Assembly: GCF_016888005.1 (NCBI RefSeq)
Contig: NZ_JAFDVE010000014.1
Span: 1-64,000, forward strand
Reading direction: 5' to 3'
Origin: Phycicoccus sp. CSK15P-2
GTDB lineage: Bacteria; Actinomycetota; Actinomycetes; Actinomycetales; Dermatophilaceae
Length of the DNA: 64,000 bases
Shown here: piece by piece, positions 54,889 through 62,151 of the stretch
How positions within the stretch are numbered: the stretch's first letter is position 1
Layout of the letters: every line of letters starts with the position of its first letter
Made by a program: the position numbers and the translations under genes
Notes under the pieces: generated by a model
The model's database searches: none
Told to the model about the DNA's origin: nothing
The model's input: only the letters and a program-made list of their open reading frames with translations

Positions 54889-56141
54889 CGGCGGACGAGG
54901 TCCTGGCGGGGGTCGTCCGCGAGGAGTGGGGGCGTCTCGTCGCCCTCCTCGTCGGACGCTTCCGCCGGCTCGACCTCGTGGAGGACGCGCTCGGGGACGC
55001 CGTCGAGTCCGCCACCCGGCGGTGGGCGGCCGACGGCGTCCCGGACAACCCCTCGGCCTGGCTGCACACCGCGGCCCGACGGCGGGTGCTCGACCGGCTG
55101 CGCGCGGAGTCGACGGCGGCCCGCAAGGAGCCGCTCGTCGTCGTCGCGGCCACCCGCTCTCCAGGAGGTGCAGTGATGGCCGACCCCGGTGGCCTCGTCG
55201 AGGACGACGTGCTGCGGCTCGTCCTCATGTGCTGCCACCCCGCCCTGTCCCCGGAGGTCGCGAGCGCCCTGGCGCTGCGGCTCGTCGTCGGGGTCTCCAC
55301 GGCGGACATCGCCCGGCTCTTCCTCGTGCCCGAACCGACGATGGCCGCGCGGATCACCCGGGGGAAGAAGAAGATCGTCGCCGCCGGCATCCCGTACGGC
55401 GTGCCCGGCGCCGAGGAGCTGCCCGGGCGGCTGCGGACCGTTGCGCAGACGGCCTACCTCGCCTTCACGGCGGGGTACGCGCCCGGGTCCGGGCCGGATC
55501 TGCTGCGGGCCGACCTCGCGGGAGAGGCGGTGCGGCTCGTCCGGGTGACGCTCGCGCTGCGGCCGGACGAGCGGGTCCTCCGGGCGCTGCTGGCCCTCAT
55601 GCTCCTCCAGCACTCGAGGCGGGACGCCCGGGTGGGGCCGGACGGAGCGCTCGTCCTCCTGCCCGACCAGGACCGGTCTCGCTGGCACCACGACGAGGTC
55701 TCGGAGGCGCTGGCCCTGCTCGACCGGGTACCGCCGGACGTCGACCCGGTCACCGAGTCCTACCGGCTGCAGGCGGTCATCGGCGCCGCCCACGCCACGG
55801 CGCCGACGGCGGACGACACCCGGTGGGACCTCGTGTGTGAGGCGTACGACGCCCTGGCCGTCGTCAACCCCTCGCCTGCGGTGCGGCTCGCGTCGGCCGT
55901 GGCGCTCGCCGAGCGGGACGGCCCGGCCGCGGGACTCGCGGCCCTCGAAGGGCTCGACGGGGAGCTACCGGCGAGCCACCGCCTGCCGGCCGTCCGGGGC
56001 GAGCTGCTGGCCCGGCTCGGTGACGACACCGCGGCCGTCGCGTCGCTCACGACCGCGATACGCCTCTGCGGCAACGACGTCGAACGGGCCCACCTCGAGG
56101 CCCGCCGCGCCGCCGTCACCGTGGGGCCGGCCACCGGCTGA
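54885..56141 (+). CDS. ECF sigma factor of the ECF42 type (with C-terminal extension)
   Basis: A 418-residue sigma factor. Region 2 is RFRRLDLVEDALGDAVESATRRWAADGVP; region 4 is PEVASALALRLVVGVSTADIARLFLVPEPTMAARITRGKKK. A helical extension of about 220 residues (TPR/SnoaL-like position) follows, as in ECF42 proteins, which lack a classical anti-sigma factor and depend on this extension. The operon with two DGPF proteins fits. The GTG start overlaps the preceding stop. Confidence 0.88.
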   Translation: MTADEVLAGVVREEWGRLVALLVGRFRRLDLVEDALGDAVESATRRWAADGVPDNPSAWLHTAARRRVLDRLRAESTAARKEPLVVVAATRSPGGAVMADPGGLVEDDVLRLVLMCCHPALSPEVASALALRLVVGVSTADIARLFLVPEPTMAARITRGKKKIVAAGIPYGVPGAEELPGRLRTVAQTAYLAFTAGYAPGSGPDLLRADLAGEAVRLVRVTLALRPDERVLRALLALMLLQHSRRDARVGPDGALVLLPDQDRSRWHHDEVSEALALLDRVPPDVDPVTESYRLQAVIGAAHATAPTADDTRWDLVCEAYDALAVVNPSPAVRLASAVALAERDGPAAGLAALEGLDGELPASHRLPAVRGELLARLGDDTAAVASLTTAIRLCGNDVERAHLEARRAAVTVGPATG

Positions 56142-56236
56142 CGAGGGCGACCCCGAGCACCGGGAGCACCGCCCACCACACGAGAGGCCCTCCGGTCCGA
56201 CGAGCCCACGGGCGGCCATGACGTCGAGGCCGTCGC

Positions 56237-56426
56237 AGCCGCCGACGAGGAAGAACACCGGCATGACCCGGAACACCCAGGTGAGCGGATACGTGCACGC
56301 CGCGCGGTCGAGCACGGCGCCGGCGTCGATCCGGCCGTCGCGTACGACGACGGCCGCGAGGAGCCAGTGGCCGAGGACGACGACGGTGAGGGCCGCGACC
56401 CGGAGGAGGTCGACGACCCGCGCTCC
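56237..56426 (-). pseudogene. Remnant of an acyltransferase 3 gene (N-terminal part only)
   Basis: Read on the minus strand, this stretch gives VVDLLRVAALTVVVLGHWLL, RIDAGAVLDRAAC and LTWVFRVMPVFFLVGG, the opening of a well-known actinobacterial acyltransferase 3 subfamily. Similarity stops after the GG, and no Met precedes it in a normal position. The intact acyltransferase at 57.1 kb is of another subfamily and strand, so this is an independent decayed gene. It accounts for most of the 320-bp gap between the sigma factor and tetR; I see no other feature there beyond the tetR promoter. Confidence 0.65.
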
Positions 56427-56462
56427 GGTCGGCGCTCTGACTCTTCGTGCTAGATTTTGGCC

Positions 56463-57101
56463 GTGCAGTCAGATAACAGGCCAGATGGACAGAAACGGCT
56501 GTCCTTCATCGAGGAGGCCCGCCGCGCCCAGATCGTGGTCAGCGCCCAGGAGGTCCTCGCGCAGCTCGGCTACGCCAACACCTCGCTGGCGCGCATCGCC
56601 GAAAGCGCCGGCATCAGCAAGGGCGTGATCTCCTACCACTTCGCGGGCAAGAACGAGCTGATGGAACAGGTCGTCGAGAAGATCTACCGCGAGATCACCA
56701 CGTTCGTGCTGGCGAGGACCGAGCAGGAGGCCACCGCTGCCGGTGCGCTGCGGACGACGATCCTCTCGGTCGCCGAGTTCATGCAGGATCACCGCGCCCA
56801 GCTGCTCGCGCTCGGAGAGGTCCAGAGCAACCTCCGCACGCCCGACGGCGCCCGGCGCTACGGCATGGCCTTCAACGAGCCGATCTACCACGGCCGGGAG
56901 GAGCTGTTGCGCCGCGGCCAGGCCGACGGTGAGTTCCGCCCCTTCGACACCCGCGTGATGGCCGTCACCGTGCAGGCCGGCCTCGACGCGATGTTCGCCT
57001 ACTGGGTGAGCTACCCGGACCACGACCTGCACGCGCACGCCGTCGAGCTCGCGGACATGTTCGACCTCGCCACCCGACGTGAACGTCCCGGAGAGGCGTA
57101 G
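56463..57101 (+). CDS. TetR/AcrR-family transcriptional regulator
   Basis: A 212-residue TetR regulator. The HTH is AQEVLAQLGYANTSLARIAE and SAGISKGVISYHFAGKNELM (about residues 24-63). The ligand domain is variable. GTG 56463 is chosen because TAGATT ends 6 nt ahead. CTGACT (56437-56442) and AGTCAG (56467-56472) flank this promoter as an inverted repeat and may be the autoregulatory operator. The next gene begins 4 bp after the stop and is probably its target. Confidence 0.9.
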   Translation: MQSDNRPDGQKRLSFIEEARRAQIVVSAQEVLAQLGYANTSLARIAESAGISKGVISYHFAGKNELMEQVVEKIYREITTFVLARTEQEATAAGALRTTILSVAEFMQDHRAQLLALGEVQSNLRTPDGARRYGMAFNEPIYHGREELLRRGQADGEFRPFDTRVMAVTVQAGLDAMFAYWVSYPDHDLHAHAVELADMFDLATRRERPGEA

Positions 57102-57105
57102 ACCG

Positions 57106-58251
57106 ATGACCGTGGCCACCGACTCGACGACTGCGACGCGCACCGGTCCGCGGCTGCTGTACGTCGACAACCTGCGGACCGCACTGACGGTGCTCGTCGT
57201 CGTCCACCACGCCGCCGTCACGTACAGCACCATCCCGCGCTGGTTCTACCGGGAGGCCCCCACCGACGCCTCGGCCGCGGTCCTGGACTGCCTGCTCGTG
57301 CTCGACCAGGCGTTCTTCATGGGCGCCTTCTTCCTCGTCTCCGGCCTGTTCGTGCCCGGCTCGTACGACCGGAAGGGCGGCGGCCGCTTCCTCCGCGACC
57401 GGCTGCTCCGGCTGGGCGTGCCCCTGCTGGTCTGGCTGCTGGTCCTGCGGGCCGTGGTGACCGTCGGGCAGTACACGACCGCCCGGGACGACGCCGCCCA
57501 GCAGGGTGTCGACATGCCCTACTGGCAGTACTACCTCGGCGACTGGAACCTGGGGCCGATGTGGTTCGTCTGGGTGCTGTTCGCGTTCAGCGCGCTGTAC
57601 GCACTCTGGCGGCAGATGTTCGCCGGCGGGGAGGGCCGGACCCCGGCGACCGGACGGGCCCTGGGTGCCGCCCCGGTCATCGGGTTCGTCCTCGGGCTGT
57701 CCCTGCTGACCTACCTGTGGCGGATCGCGGTGCCGATGGGCCTCGGCATCACCGTCATGCCCACCCCCGGTTACCTGCCCCAGTACGCGGCGCTCTTCGT
57801 CGTCGGGGTGCTGGCCCCCCGGCGGGGCTGGCTGGAAGGGCTCCCCAGGACGGCTGCCCGGACCGGGCTCGCGGTCGCCGTCGTCGCGGCGGTCGCGCTG
57901 ATCCTGGTCATCGCCGCCTCCGGGGACGCCTACGGCGGTGACGGCACCTGGCAGTCCTTGGCCACGGCCACCTGTGAGTCGGCGCTGGCGGTGGGGGCCG
58001 TCATCGGCCTGCTGGTGCTCTTCCGCAGCCACCTCGGCGAGCAGGGGCGCTTGCGCAGGTTCCTCTCCGGCCACGCCTACACCGTCTACCTGATCCACCC
58101 GGTCGTGCTGGTCACCCTGGGCCTCGCCCTCGCCGGCGTGCAGGCGCCCGCCGTGGTCAAGTTCGTGCTCCTTGCCGTTCTCGGGCTGCCGCTCTGCTGG
58201 GCGCTGGCGTTGCCGGTCCGAGCGCTGCCGGGCGCCCGTCGGGTGCTCTGA
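57106..58251 (+). CDS. Acyltransferase 3 family membrane protein
   Basis: A 381-residue protein with about ten TM helices. LLYVDNLRTALTVLVVVHHAAVTY carries the family His, FFLVSGLFVPGSYDRKG and FLRDRLLRLGVPLLVW match the R-x10-F-like segment, and a GHAYTVYLIHPVVLVTL block lies near the end. It belongs to the glucan-biosynthesis-C/OpgC-like branch. It lies in an operon with the TetR regulator. Acceptor unknown. Confidence 0.85.
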   Translation: MTVATDSTTATRTGPRLLYVDNLRTALTVLVVVHHAAVTYSTIPRWFYREAPTDASAAVLDCLLVLDQAFFMGAFFLVSGLFVPGSYDRKGGGRFLRDRLLRLGVPLLVWLLVLRAVVTVGQYTTARDDAAQQGVDMPYWQYYLGDWNLGPMWFVWVLFAFSALYALWRQMFAGGEGRTPATGRALGAAPVIGFVLGLSLLTYLWRIAVPMGLGITVMPTPGYLPQYAALFVVGVLAPRRGWLEGLPRTAARTGLAVAVVAAVALILVIAASGDAYGGDGTWQSLATATCESALAVGAVIGLLVLFRSHLGEQGRLRRFLSGHAYTVYLIHPVVLVTLGLALAGVQAPAVVKFVLLAVLGLPLCWALALPVRALPGARRVL

Positions 58252-58370
58252 CCCGGGTGACTCACCTGGCAGTGAGGATGCCGGCCGCCGGTCTCGCGAC
58301 GCGCTGAGCCTGCCGCTCGGGTCGCCCCCCGGACAGCCGCCGGGCCGCGCGGCAGGACGTGGAAAGATCA

Positions 58371-58395
58371 GTGACGTACAGCACAGTCACGTCAC
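58371..58395. promoter_or_regulatory. Inverted repeat upstream of fba
   Basis: GTGACGT and ACGTCAC are perfect 7-bp arms separated by 11 bp, centred 25 bp before the fba start and touching its ribosome site GAGGAG (58396-58401). It could be an operator or a leader hairpin. No regulator is assignable from the window. Confidence 0.45.
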
Positions 58396-58407
58396 GAGGA
58401 GAGCATC

Positions 58408-59439
58408 GTGCCCATCGCAACGCCCGAGGTCTACGCCGACATGCTCGACCGGGCCAAGAACGGCTCGTTCGCCTACCCGGCCATCAACATCACGTCGAGC
58501 CAGACCGTCACGGCCGCGATCCGCGGCTTCGCGGAGGCCGGCTCCGACGGCATCATCCAGGTCTCCACCGGCGGTGGCGAGTACGCCTCCGGCTCGACGA
58601 TCAAGGACATGGTCACCGGCGCGAAGGCGCTCGCCGCGTACGCCGAGGAGGTCGCCAAGAACTACCCGGTGAACATCGCGCTGCACACCGACCACTGCCC
58701 GAAGGACAAGCTCGACGCGTTCGTCCGTCCGCTGCTCGCCGCGTCGGCCGAGCGGGTCGAGGCCGGCGGCCTGCCCATCTTCCAGTCGCACATGTGGGAC
58801 GGCTCGGCCGTACCGCTCGACGAGAACCTCCAGATCGCCGAGGAGCTCCTCGCGCAGTGTGCCGCGGCGAAGGTGATCCTCGAGATCGAGGTCGGCGTCG
58901 TCGGCGGCGAGGAGGACGGCGTCGAGAACGAGATCAACGAGAAGCTCTACTCCACGCCTGAGGACGCCATCGCCACGGTCAAGGCGCTCGGTGGCGGCGA
59001 GAAGGGCTACTACATGACCGCTCTCACCTTCGGGAACGTCCACGGCGTCTACAAGCCGGGCAACGTCAAGCTGCGCCCCGAGGTCCTCAAGGCCGCCCAG
59101 GAGGCCGCCGCGAAGGAGCTCGGCCTCGGTGCCGACGCCAAGCCGTTCCACCTGGTCTTCCACGGCGGCTCCGGCTCGCTGGCCGAGGAGATCTCGGCCG
59201 CGGTCGACTACGGCGTCGTCAAGATGAACGTCGACACCGACACCCAGTACGCCTTCACCCGGCCGGTCGCCGGCTACATGATGGAGAACTACGCGGGCGT
59301 CCTGAAGGTCGACGGCGAGGTCGGCAACAAGAAGCAGTACGACCCGCGCGCGTGGGGCAAGGTGGCCGAGGCCGCGATGGCCCAGCGCGTCGTCGAGGCC
59401 TGCGAGAACCTCCGCTCGGCGGGTACGCACCCCGCCTGA
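58408..59439 (+). CDS. fbaA: Class II fructose-bisphosphate aldolase
   Basis: A 343-residue zinc aldolase of glycolysis/gluconeogenesis. ALHTDHCPKDKL holds the catalytic Asp and zinc His (about 95), LTFGNVHGVYKPG and FHGGSGS the other ligands and phosphate site. FAYPAINITSSQTV near the N-terminus is typical of class IIA enzymes. GTG start with GAGGAG at good spacing. A long terminator follows. Confidence 0.96.
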   Translation: MPIATPEVYADMLDRAKNGSFAYPAINITSSQTVTAAIRGFAEAGSDGIIQVSTGGGEYASGSTIKDMVTGAKALAAYAEEVAKNYPVNIALHTDHCPKDKLDAFVRPLLAASAERVEAGGLPIFQSHMWDGSAVPLDENLQIAEELLAQCAAAKVILEIEVGVVGGEEDGVENEINEKLYSTPEDAIATVKALGGGEKGYYMTALTFGNVHGVYKPGNVKLRPEVLKAAQEAAAKELGLGADAKPFHLVFHGGSGSLAEEISAAVDYGVVKMNVDTDTQYAFTRPVAGYMMENYAGVLKVDGEVGNKKQYDPRAWGKVAEAAMAQRVVEACENLRSAGTHPA

Positions 59440-59463
59440 CGCCCACCGGCCCGCCCGGACGTA

Positions 59464-59514
59464 CGAGACCCCGGGGTGGTCATCGGATGACTCCGATGCC
59501 GCCCCGGGGTCTCG
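59464..59514. terminator. Branched hairpin terminator after fba
   Basis: CGAGACCCCGGGG (59464-59476) pairs with CCCCGGGGTCTCG (59502-59514) as a 13-bp stem. Inside it CATCGG and CCGATG form a second small stem. It ends 50 bp before the stop of the convergent roadblock gene. The outer arm shares CGAGACCCCGG with the palindrome after clpB. Confidence 0.85.
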
Positions 59515-59563
59515 CCGTGCCGGGCTGACGACCGGCGCCGTGAGCCGGTCGTCGGCTGGCCGG

Positions 59564-59923
59564 TCAGTGGCCCGCGGTGTGCTCGTTGACGGCTCGACGC
59601 AGCAACGCGAGGTTGGTGTTGGCGCGGTTCGCGGCGACGTAGATGAACGTCGAGCGGTTGTCCATCACCTTGATGAGGTGGAGCTGGTCGCTGAGCGTGA
59701 GGAGCATGTCCTCGAGCTCGGAGTTCAGGTGGAGGGCCTCCATCGTCTTGAACTTGCCCTTGACCATCTCGCTGTTGTAAGCGCTCGCGACGTCGAGGTC
59801 GAAGTCGGGGACGCTGGTCCGGGACGCCAGCGACATGCCGGAGTCCAGGTCGACGATCGACGCGCCGACGAAGCCGGTGACGTCGTTCTGGATGCCTTCG
59901 AGGATCTTGCTGTAGTCGGCCAT
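59564..59923 (-). CDS. Roadblock/LC7 domain protein (short form)
   Basis: A 119-residue protein with a roadblock/LC7 fold: ILEGIQNDVTGFVGASIVDL, SGMSLASRT, and LSDQLHLIKVMDNRSTFIYVAANRANTNLALLRRAV. Roadblock proteins act as partners or GAPs of small GTPases (MglB with MglA). An excellent AAGGAG sits 6 nt before this ATG. The same frame is open upstream to 60208, so a longer product is also possible. It is the last gene of a GTPase/roadblock operon. Confidence 0.85.
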   Translation of the reverse strand: MADYSKILEGIQNDVTGFVGASIVDLDSGMSLASRTSVPDFDLDVASAYNSEMVKGKFKTMEALHLNSELEDMLLTLSDQLHLIKVMDNRSTFIYVAANRANTNLALLRRAVNEHTAGH

Positions 59924-60208
59924 TTCTCTCCTTGGTGGTCGAGCGTCTGCTCGAGGTGGGTGTTCCTGAGGGTGGTGCTGGTCGTGCTCTTCGGTTTTTC
60001 CCTGCGAGTCTGTGACGGGTTCCGCCGGGTCAGGGTGCTCCGGCGGTCGGGCGGGTGTGTCCTCGGTGACGTCCTCCGATGGGTCGGTGGGTGTCTCCTC
60101 GGTGGCGGGGCCGGGTCGGAGTGGGACGAGAGCGGGCAGGTCGCTGGGCGTCACCCCGGCGTCGGCCGTGGTGACGGTCCACCCCAGCGCCCGCAGCCAC
60201 TTGCTCAT
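59564..60208 (-). CDS. Roadblock protein, possible N-terminally extended form
   Basis: A frame starting MSKWLRALGWTVTTADAG begins at an ATG that overlaps the stop of the upstream roadblock gene (ATGA coupling) and continues with no stop into the short form. The result is a 214-residue protein: about 35 ordered-looking residues, about 60 Pro/Glu/Asp/Thr/His-rich residues, then the roadblock domain. The coupled start argues the frame is translated; the strong internal site argues that the short form is made too. Codon GC3 falls in the linker, so a short separate peptide cannot be excluded. Confidence 0.45.
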   Translation of the reverse strand: MSKWLRALGWTVTTADAGVTPSDLPALVPLRPGPATEETPTDPSEDVTEDTPARPPEHPDPAEPVTDSQGKTEEHDQHHPQEHPPRADARPPRREMADYSKILEGIQNDVTGFVGASIVDLDSGMSLASRTSVPDFDLDVASAYNSEMVKGKFKTMEALHLNSELEDMLLTLSDQLHLIKVMDNRSTFIYVAANRANTNLALLRRAVNEHTAGH

Positions 60209-60705
60209 CGCCGGTCGGCACTCAGGCGCTCGTGGATACGGGTAGCGGTCTGACGGAGCTGGACGAGCAGCAGGCCGAGCTGGATGCCCTCGGCGTACGC
60301 GCCGAGGACGAAGTTGCCGAGCCCGGGCAGCCGGACGGCCACGAGGACGGTGTGGTCGTCGCCGGACGAGATCTGGACGGTGGCGTTGTCCATGCCCCGG
60401 TCGTCCATGACCTTGCGGTGGGCCGCCGCGACGCTGAACACCGAGCTCGTCAGCGCGGACAGGCGACCCACGTCGTTGTCTCGGACCCCGAGGGTGCACA
60501 CGTTGAGGCCGTCCGAGGTGCAGAAGAGCAGCGCCTTGATGTGCGAGGAGTGCTCGGCGAACTCGGTGAGCACCGGCTGGACGAACAGACCGAGGCTGCG
60601 GGACAGGATGTCCCAGTCCTGGGCGATGTGCTCCTCGATGCCGTTGATCGCGTCGTCCGACCCCGAGTGCGACCCGAGGGAGGTCCCCGGGTGCTGCTGG
60701 GTCAT
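60205..60705 (-). CDS. Second roadblock/LC7-like protein
   Basis: A 166-residue protein. An N-terminal 25-residue Ser/Gly/His tail leads to a roadblock-like fold: HIKALLFCTSDGLNVCTLGV, LSALTSSVFSVAAAHRKVMD, VQISSGDDHTVLVAVRLPG and FVLGAYAEGIQLGLLLVQLR. Its ATG overlaps the stop of the GTPase gene (TGATG). It is diverged from the other roadblock protein in this operon, so the two could form a heteromer on the GTPase. Confidence 0.8.
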   Translation of the reverse strand: MTQQHPGTSLGSHSGSDDAINGIEEHIAQDWDILSRSLGLFVQPVLTEFAEHSSHIKALLFCTSDGLNVCTLGVRDNDVGRLSALTSSVFSVAAAHRKVMDDRGMDNATVQISSGDDHTVLVAVRLPGLGNFVLGAYAEGIQLGLLLVQLRQTATRIHERLSADRR

Positions 60706-61310
60706 CAGGAGCTCACTTCGGCACCGACTCGCGGGCCGACCGCGGCGTCGATGGCGCGCTGGACGCTCTCGCGGTCGCGGGGGTCCGCGGCCACGAGGGG
60801 GATGCCCGGCGCGTACCGGTCGAGCAGCTCCCGGTAGTCCTCGAGCGCGGGGTGGTCCCCCGGCTCGTCGAGTCGCGTCACCGCGACGGTGATCCGGTCG
60901 TAGACGCCCTTGTCCTTGGCGCCGAGGTAACGAAGCCACTCGTCGGCCTCGTCGATGGCGTAGTCGTTCTGGCCGAAGAGCCACAGCACGAGACGCAGCT
61001 TCTGGGAGACGGCGGTCGACCGGACCATCTCGAAACGGACCTGTCCCGGTGTGCCATAGACGGCGACCTTCGCGCCACCGTCGTCCCGGTGCCACTCGCC
61101 GTAGTCGATACCGACCGTCGTCGTGCGCTTGCGGTCGACGCTCCCGTCCTTGTTCTTGCTGCGGCGCGGTGGCGCCCGCCGGACGTCGGTGTCGGCGACC
61201 TCGACGTCCGAGACGGCCCGTACGGCGGTCGTCTTGCCGACCCCGAGGGGTCCGCAGAAGACCACACGTTCCTGTTGACCGGTACCGACTACCGGCTTGA
61301 GTCGGCCCAC
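60705..61310 (-). CDS. Small Ras-like GTPase (MglA/conservon GTPase type)
   Basis: A 201-residue GTPase. G1 is FCGPLGVGKTT (about 19-28), G2 Thr in KRTTTVGIDYGEW (about 62-73), G3 VYGTPGQVRFEM (about 85-94), and G4 TRLDEP (about 145). G3 lacks the usual Asp of DxxG (Gly here), as in some MglA-type proteins. G5 is weak. It resembles the GTPases of streptomycete cvn loci and MglA. The GTG start follows AAAGGGG. It leads an operon with two roadblock proteins. Confidence 0.85.
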   Translation of the reverse strand: MGRLKPVVGTGQQERVVFCGPLGVGKTTAVRAVSDVEVADTDVRRAPPRRSKNKDGSVDRKRTTTVGIDYGEWHRDDGGAKVAVYGTPGQVRFEMVRSTAVSQKLRLVLWLFGQNDYAIDEADEWLRYLGAKDKGVYDRITVAVTRLDEPGDHPALEDYRELLDRYAPGIPLVAADPRDRESVQRAIDAAVGPRVGAEVSS

Positions 61311-61355
61311 GGCGACCGCCCCTTTCCCGACATGATGAAATTGCGCTTCTCAAAA

Positions 61356-61373
61356 AGTAAAGGATGAGTAAAG
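61356..61373. repeat. Tandem 11-bp-spaced AGTAAAG repeats in the GTPase/DUF3151 intergenic region
   Basis: AGTAAAG occurs at 61356-61362 and 61367-61373, exactly one helical turn apart, within the most AT-rich stretch of the window. On the minus strand these read CTTTACT and lie 46 bp before the GTPase start. They may be a response-regulator-like direct-repeat operator or part of the promoter. Confidence 0.55.
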
Positions 61374-61485
61374 ATCATGAAAGGCCTCGACGCGAGTTCG
61401 TCCAAACAGACGAGGGTCCTCACCTCGACGGCCCAGGTGGCATACCCGGACGATCATGCCCCATCTGCTCGTCTACCGTGACGGA

Positions 61486-61893
61486 ATGAGTTCCGCCGAC
61501 CTTCTCGGGATCCCGCCCACCCATCTCCCCGACGACCCGGCCGCGAGCCTGCTGGATGCCGGCGTGGCCCCGGACGAGGTCGCCGCGGCCCATCCGGCGT
61601 CCTCGCTCGCCTGGGCCGTGCTCGCCGAGGACGCCTTGGCCGACGACCGGGTCGTGGAGGCCTATGCGTACGCCCGGACCGGGTACCACCGGGGTCTGGA
61701 CGCCCTCCGCCGCAGCGGGTGGCGGGGGCAGGGGCCGGTGCCGTGGGAGCACGTCCCGAACCAGGGCTTCCTCCGCGCGCTGGCCGCGCTCTCCCGCGCG
61801 GCGGGGCTCGTCGGGGAGGAGGACGAGCGCCACCGGTGCGCGGAGTTCCTCCGGGCGTCGAGTGCGACGGGGGCGCGCGAGCTGGGTCTGTGA
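61486..61893 (+). CDS. DUF3151 family protein
   Basis: A 135-residue actinobacterial DUF3151 protein. Blocks LPDDPAASLLDAGVAPDEVAAAHPASSLAWAVLAE, YAYARTGYHRGLDALRRSGWRG and WEHVPNQGFLRALAALSRAAGL are clear. The family is uncharacterised but conserved beside fba and purA. ATG 61486 is preferred over 61456 because TACCGT ends 6 nt ahead (leaderless). A strong terminator follows. Confidence 0.88.
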   Translation: MSSADLLGIPPTHLPDDPAASLLDAGVAPDEVAAAHPASSLAWAVLAEDALADDRVVEAYAYARTGYHRGLDALRRSGWRGQGPVPWEHVPNQGFLRALAALSRAAGLVGEEDERHRCAEFLRASSATGARELGL

Positions 61894-61952
61894 GCCGCAG
61901 GAGGGTGCTCGCGGCGGCTCTCCGACGACGGCGCGGTCGCACGGGCATGGCG

Positions 61953-61981
61953 AGGGGCCCGGGCGGTGAGCCCGGGCCCCT
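61953..61981 (+). terminator. Terminator after DUF3151
   Basis: AGGGGCCCGGGC and GCCCGGGCCCCT form a perfect 12-bp, all-but-two G:C stem with a 5-nt loop GGTGA, 60 bp after the DUF3151 stop. The 3' arm is followed by TCTGC without a T-run. Confidence 0.85.
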
Positions 61982-62151
61982 CTGCAGCCGAGGCAGACCA
62001 CCAGCTGTGTGGCGCGCTTCCCTCTCGCCAAGAAACGCGCGTCCGATGGTCCCCTGCGACCTCGACCGCAGGGCCCATCGTGCAATGCCGGATGAGGACC
62101 GTGCGACACTTGGATGCCAATGGCAGTAAATGGCCAGAGCGACGACCAGGC

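Noticed and set aside
59564-61310. Classification as a streptomycete conservon (cvn)
   Set aside because: The GTPase and roadblock parts fit, but neither a sensor kinase nor a DUF742 protein is present on either side.
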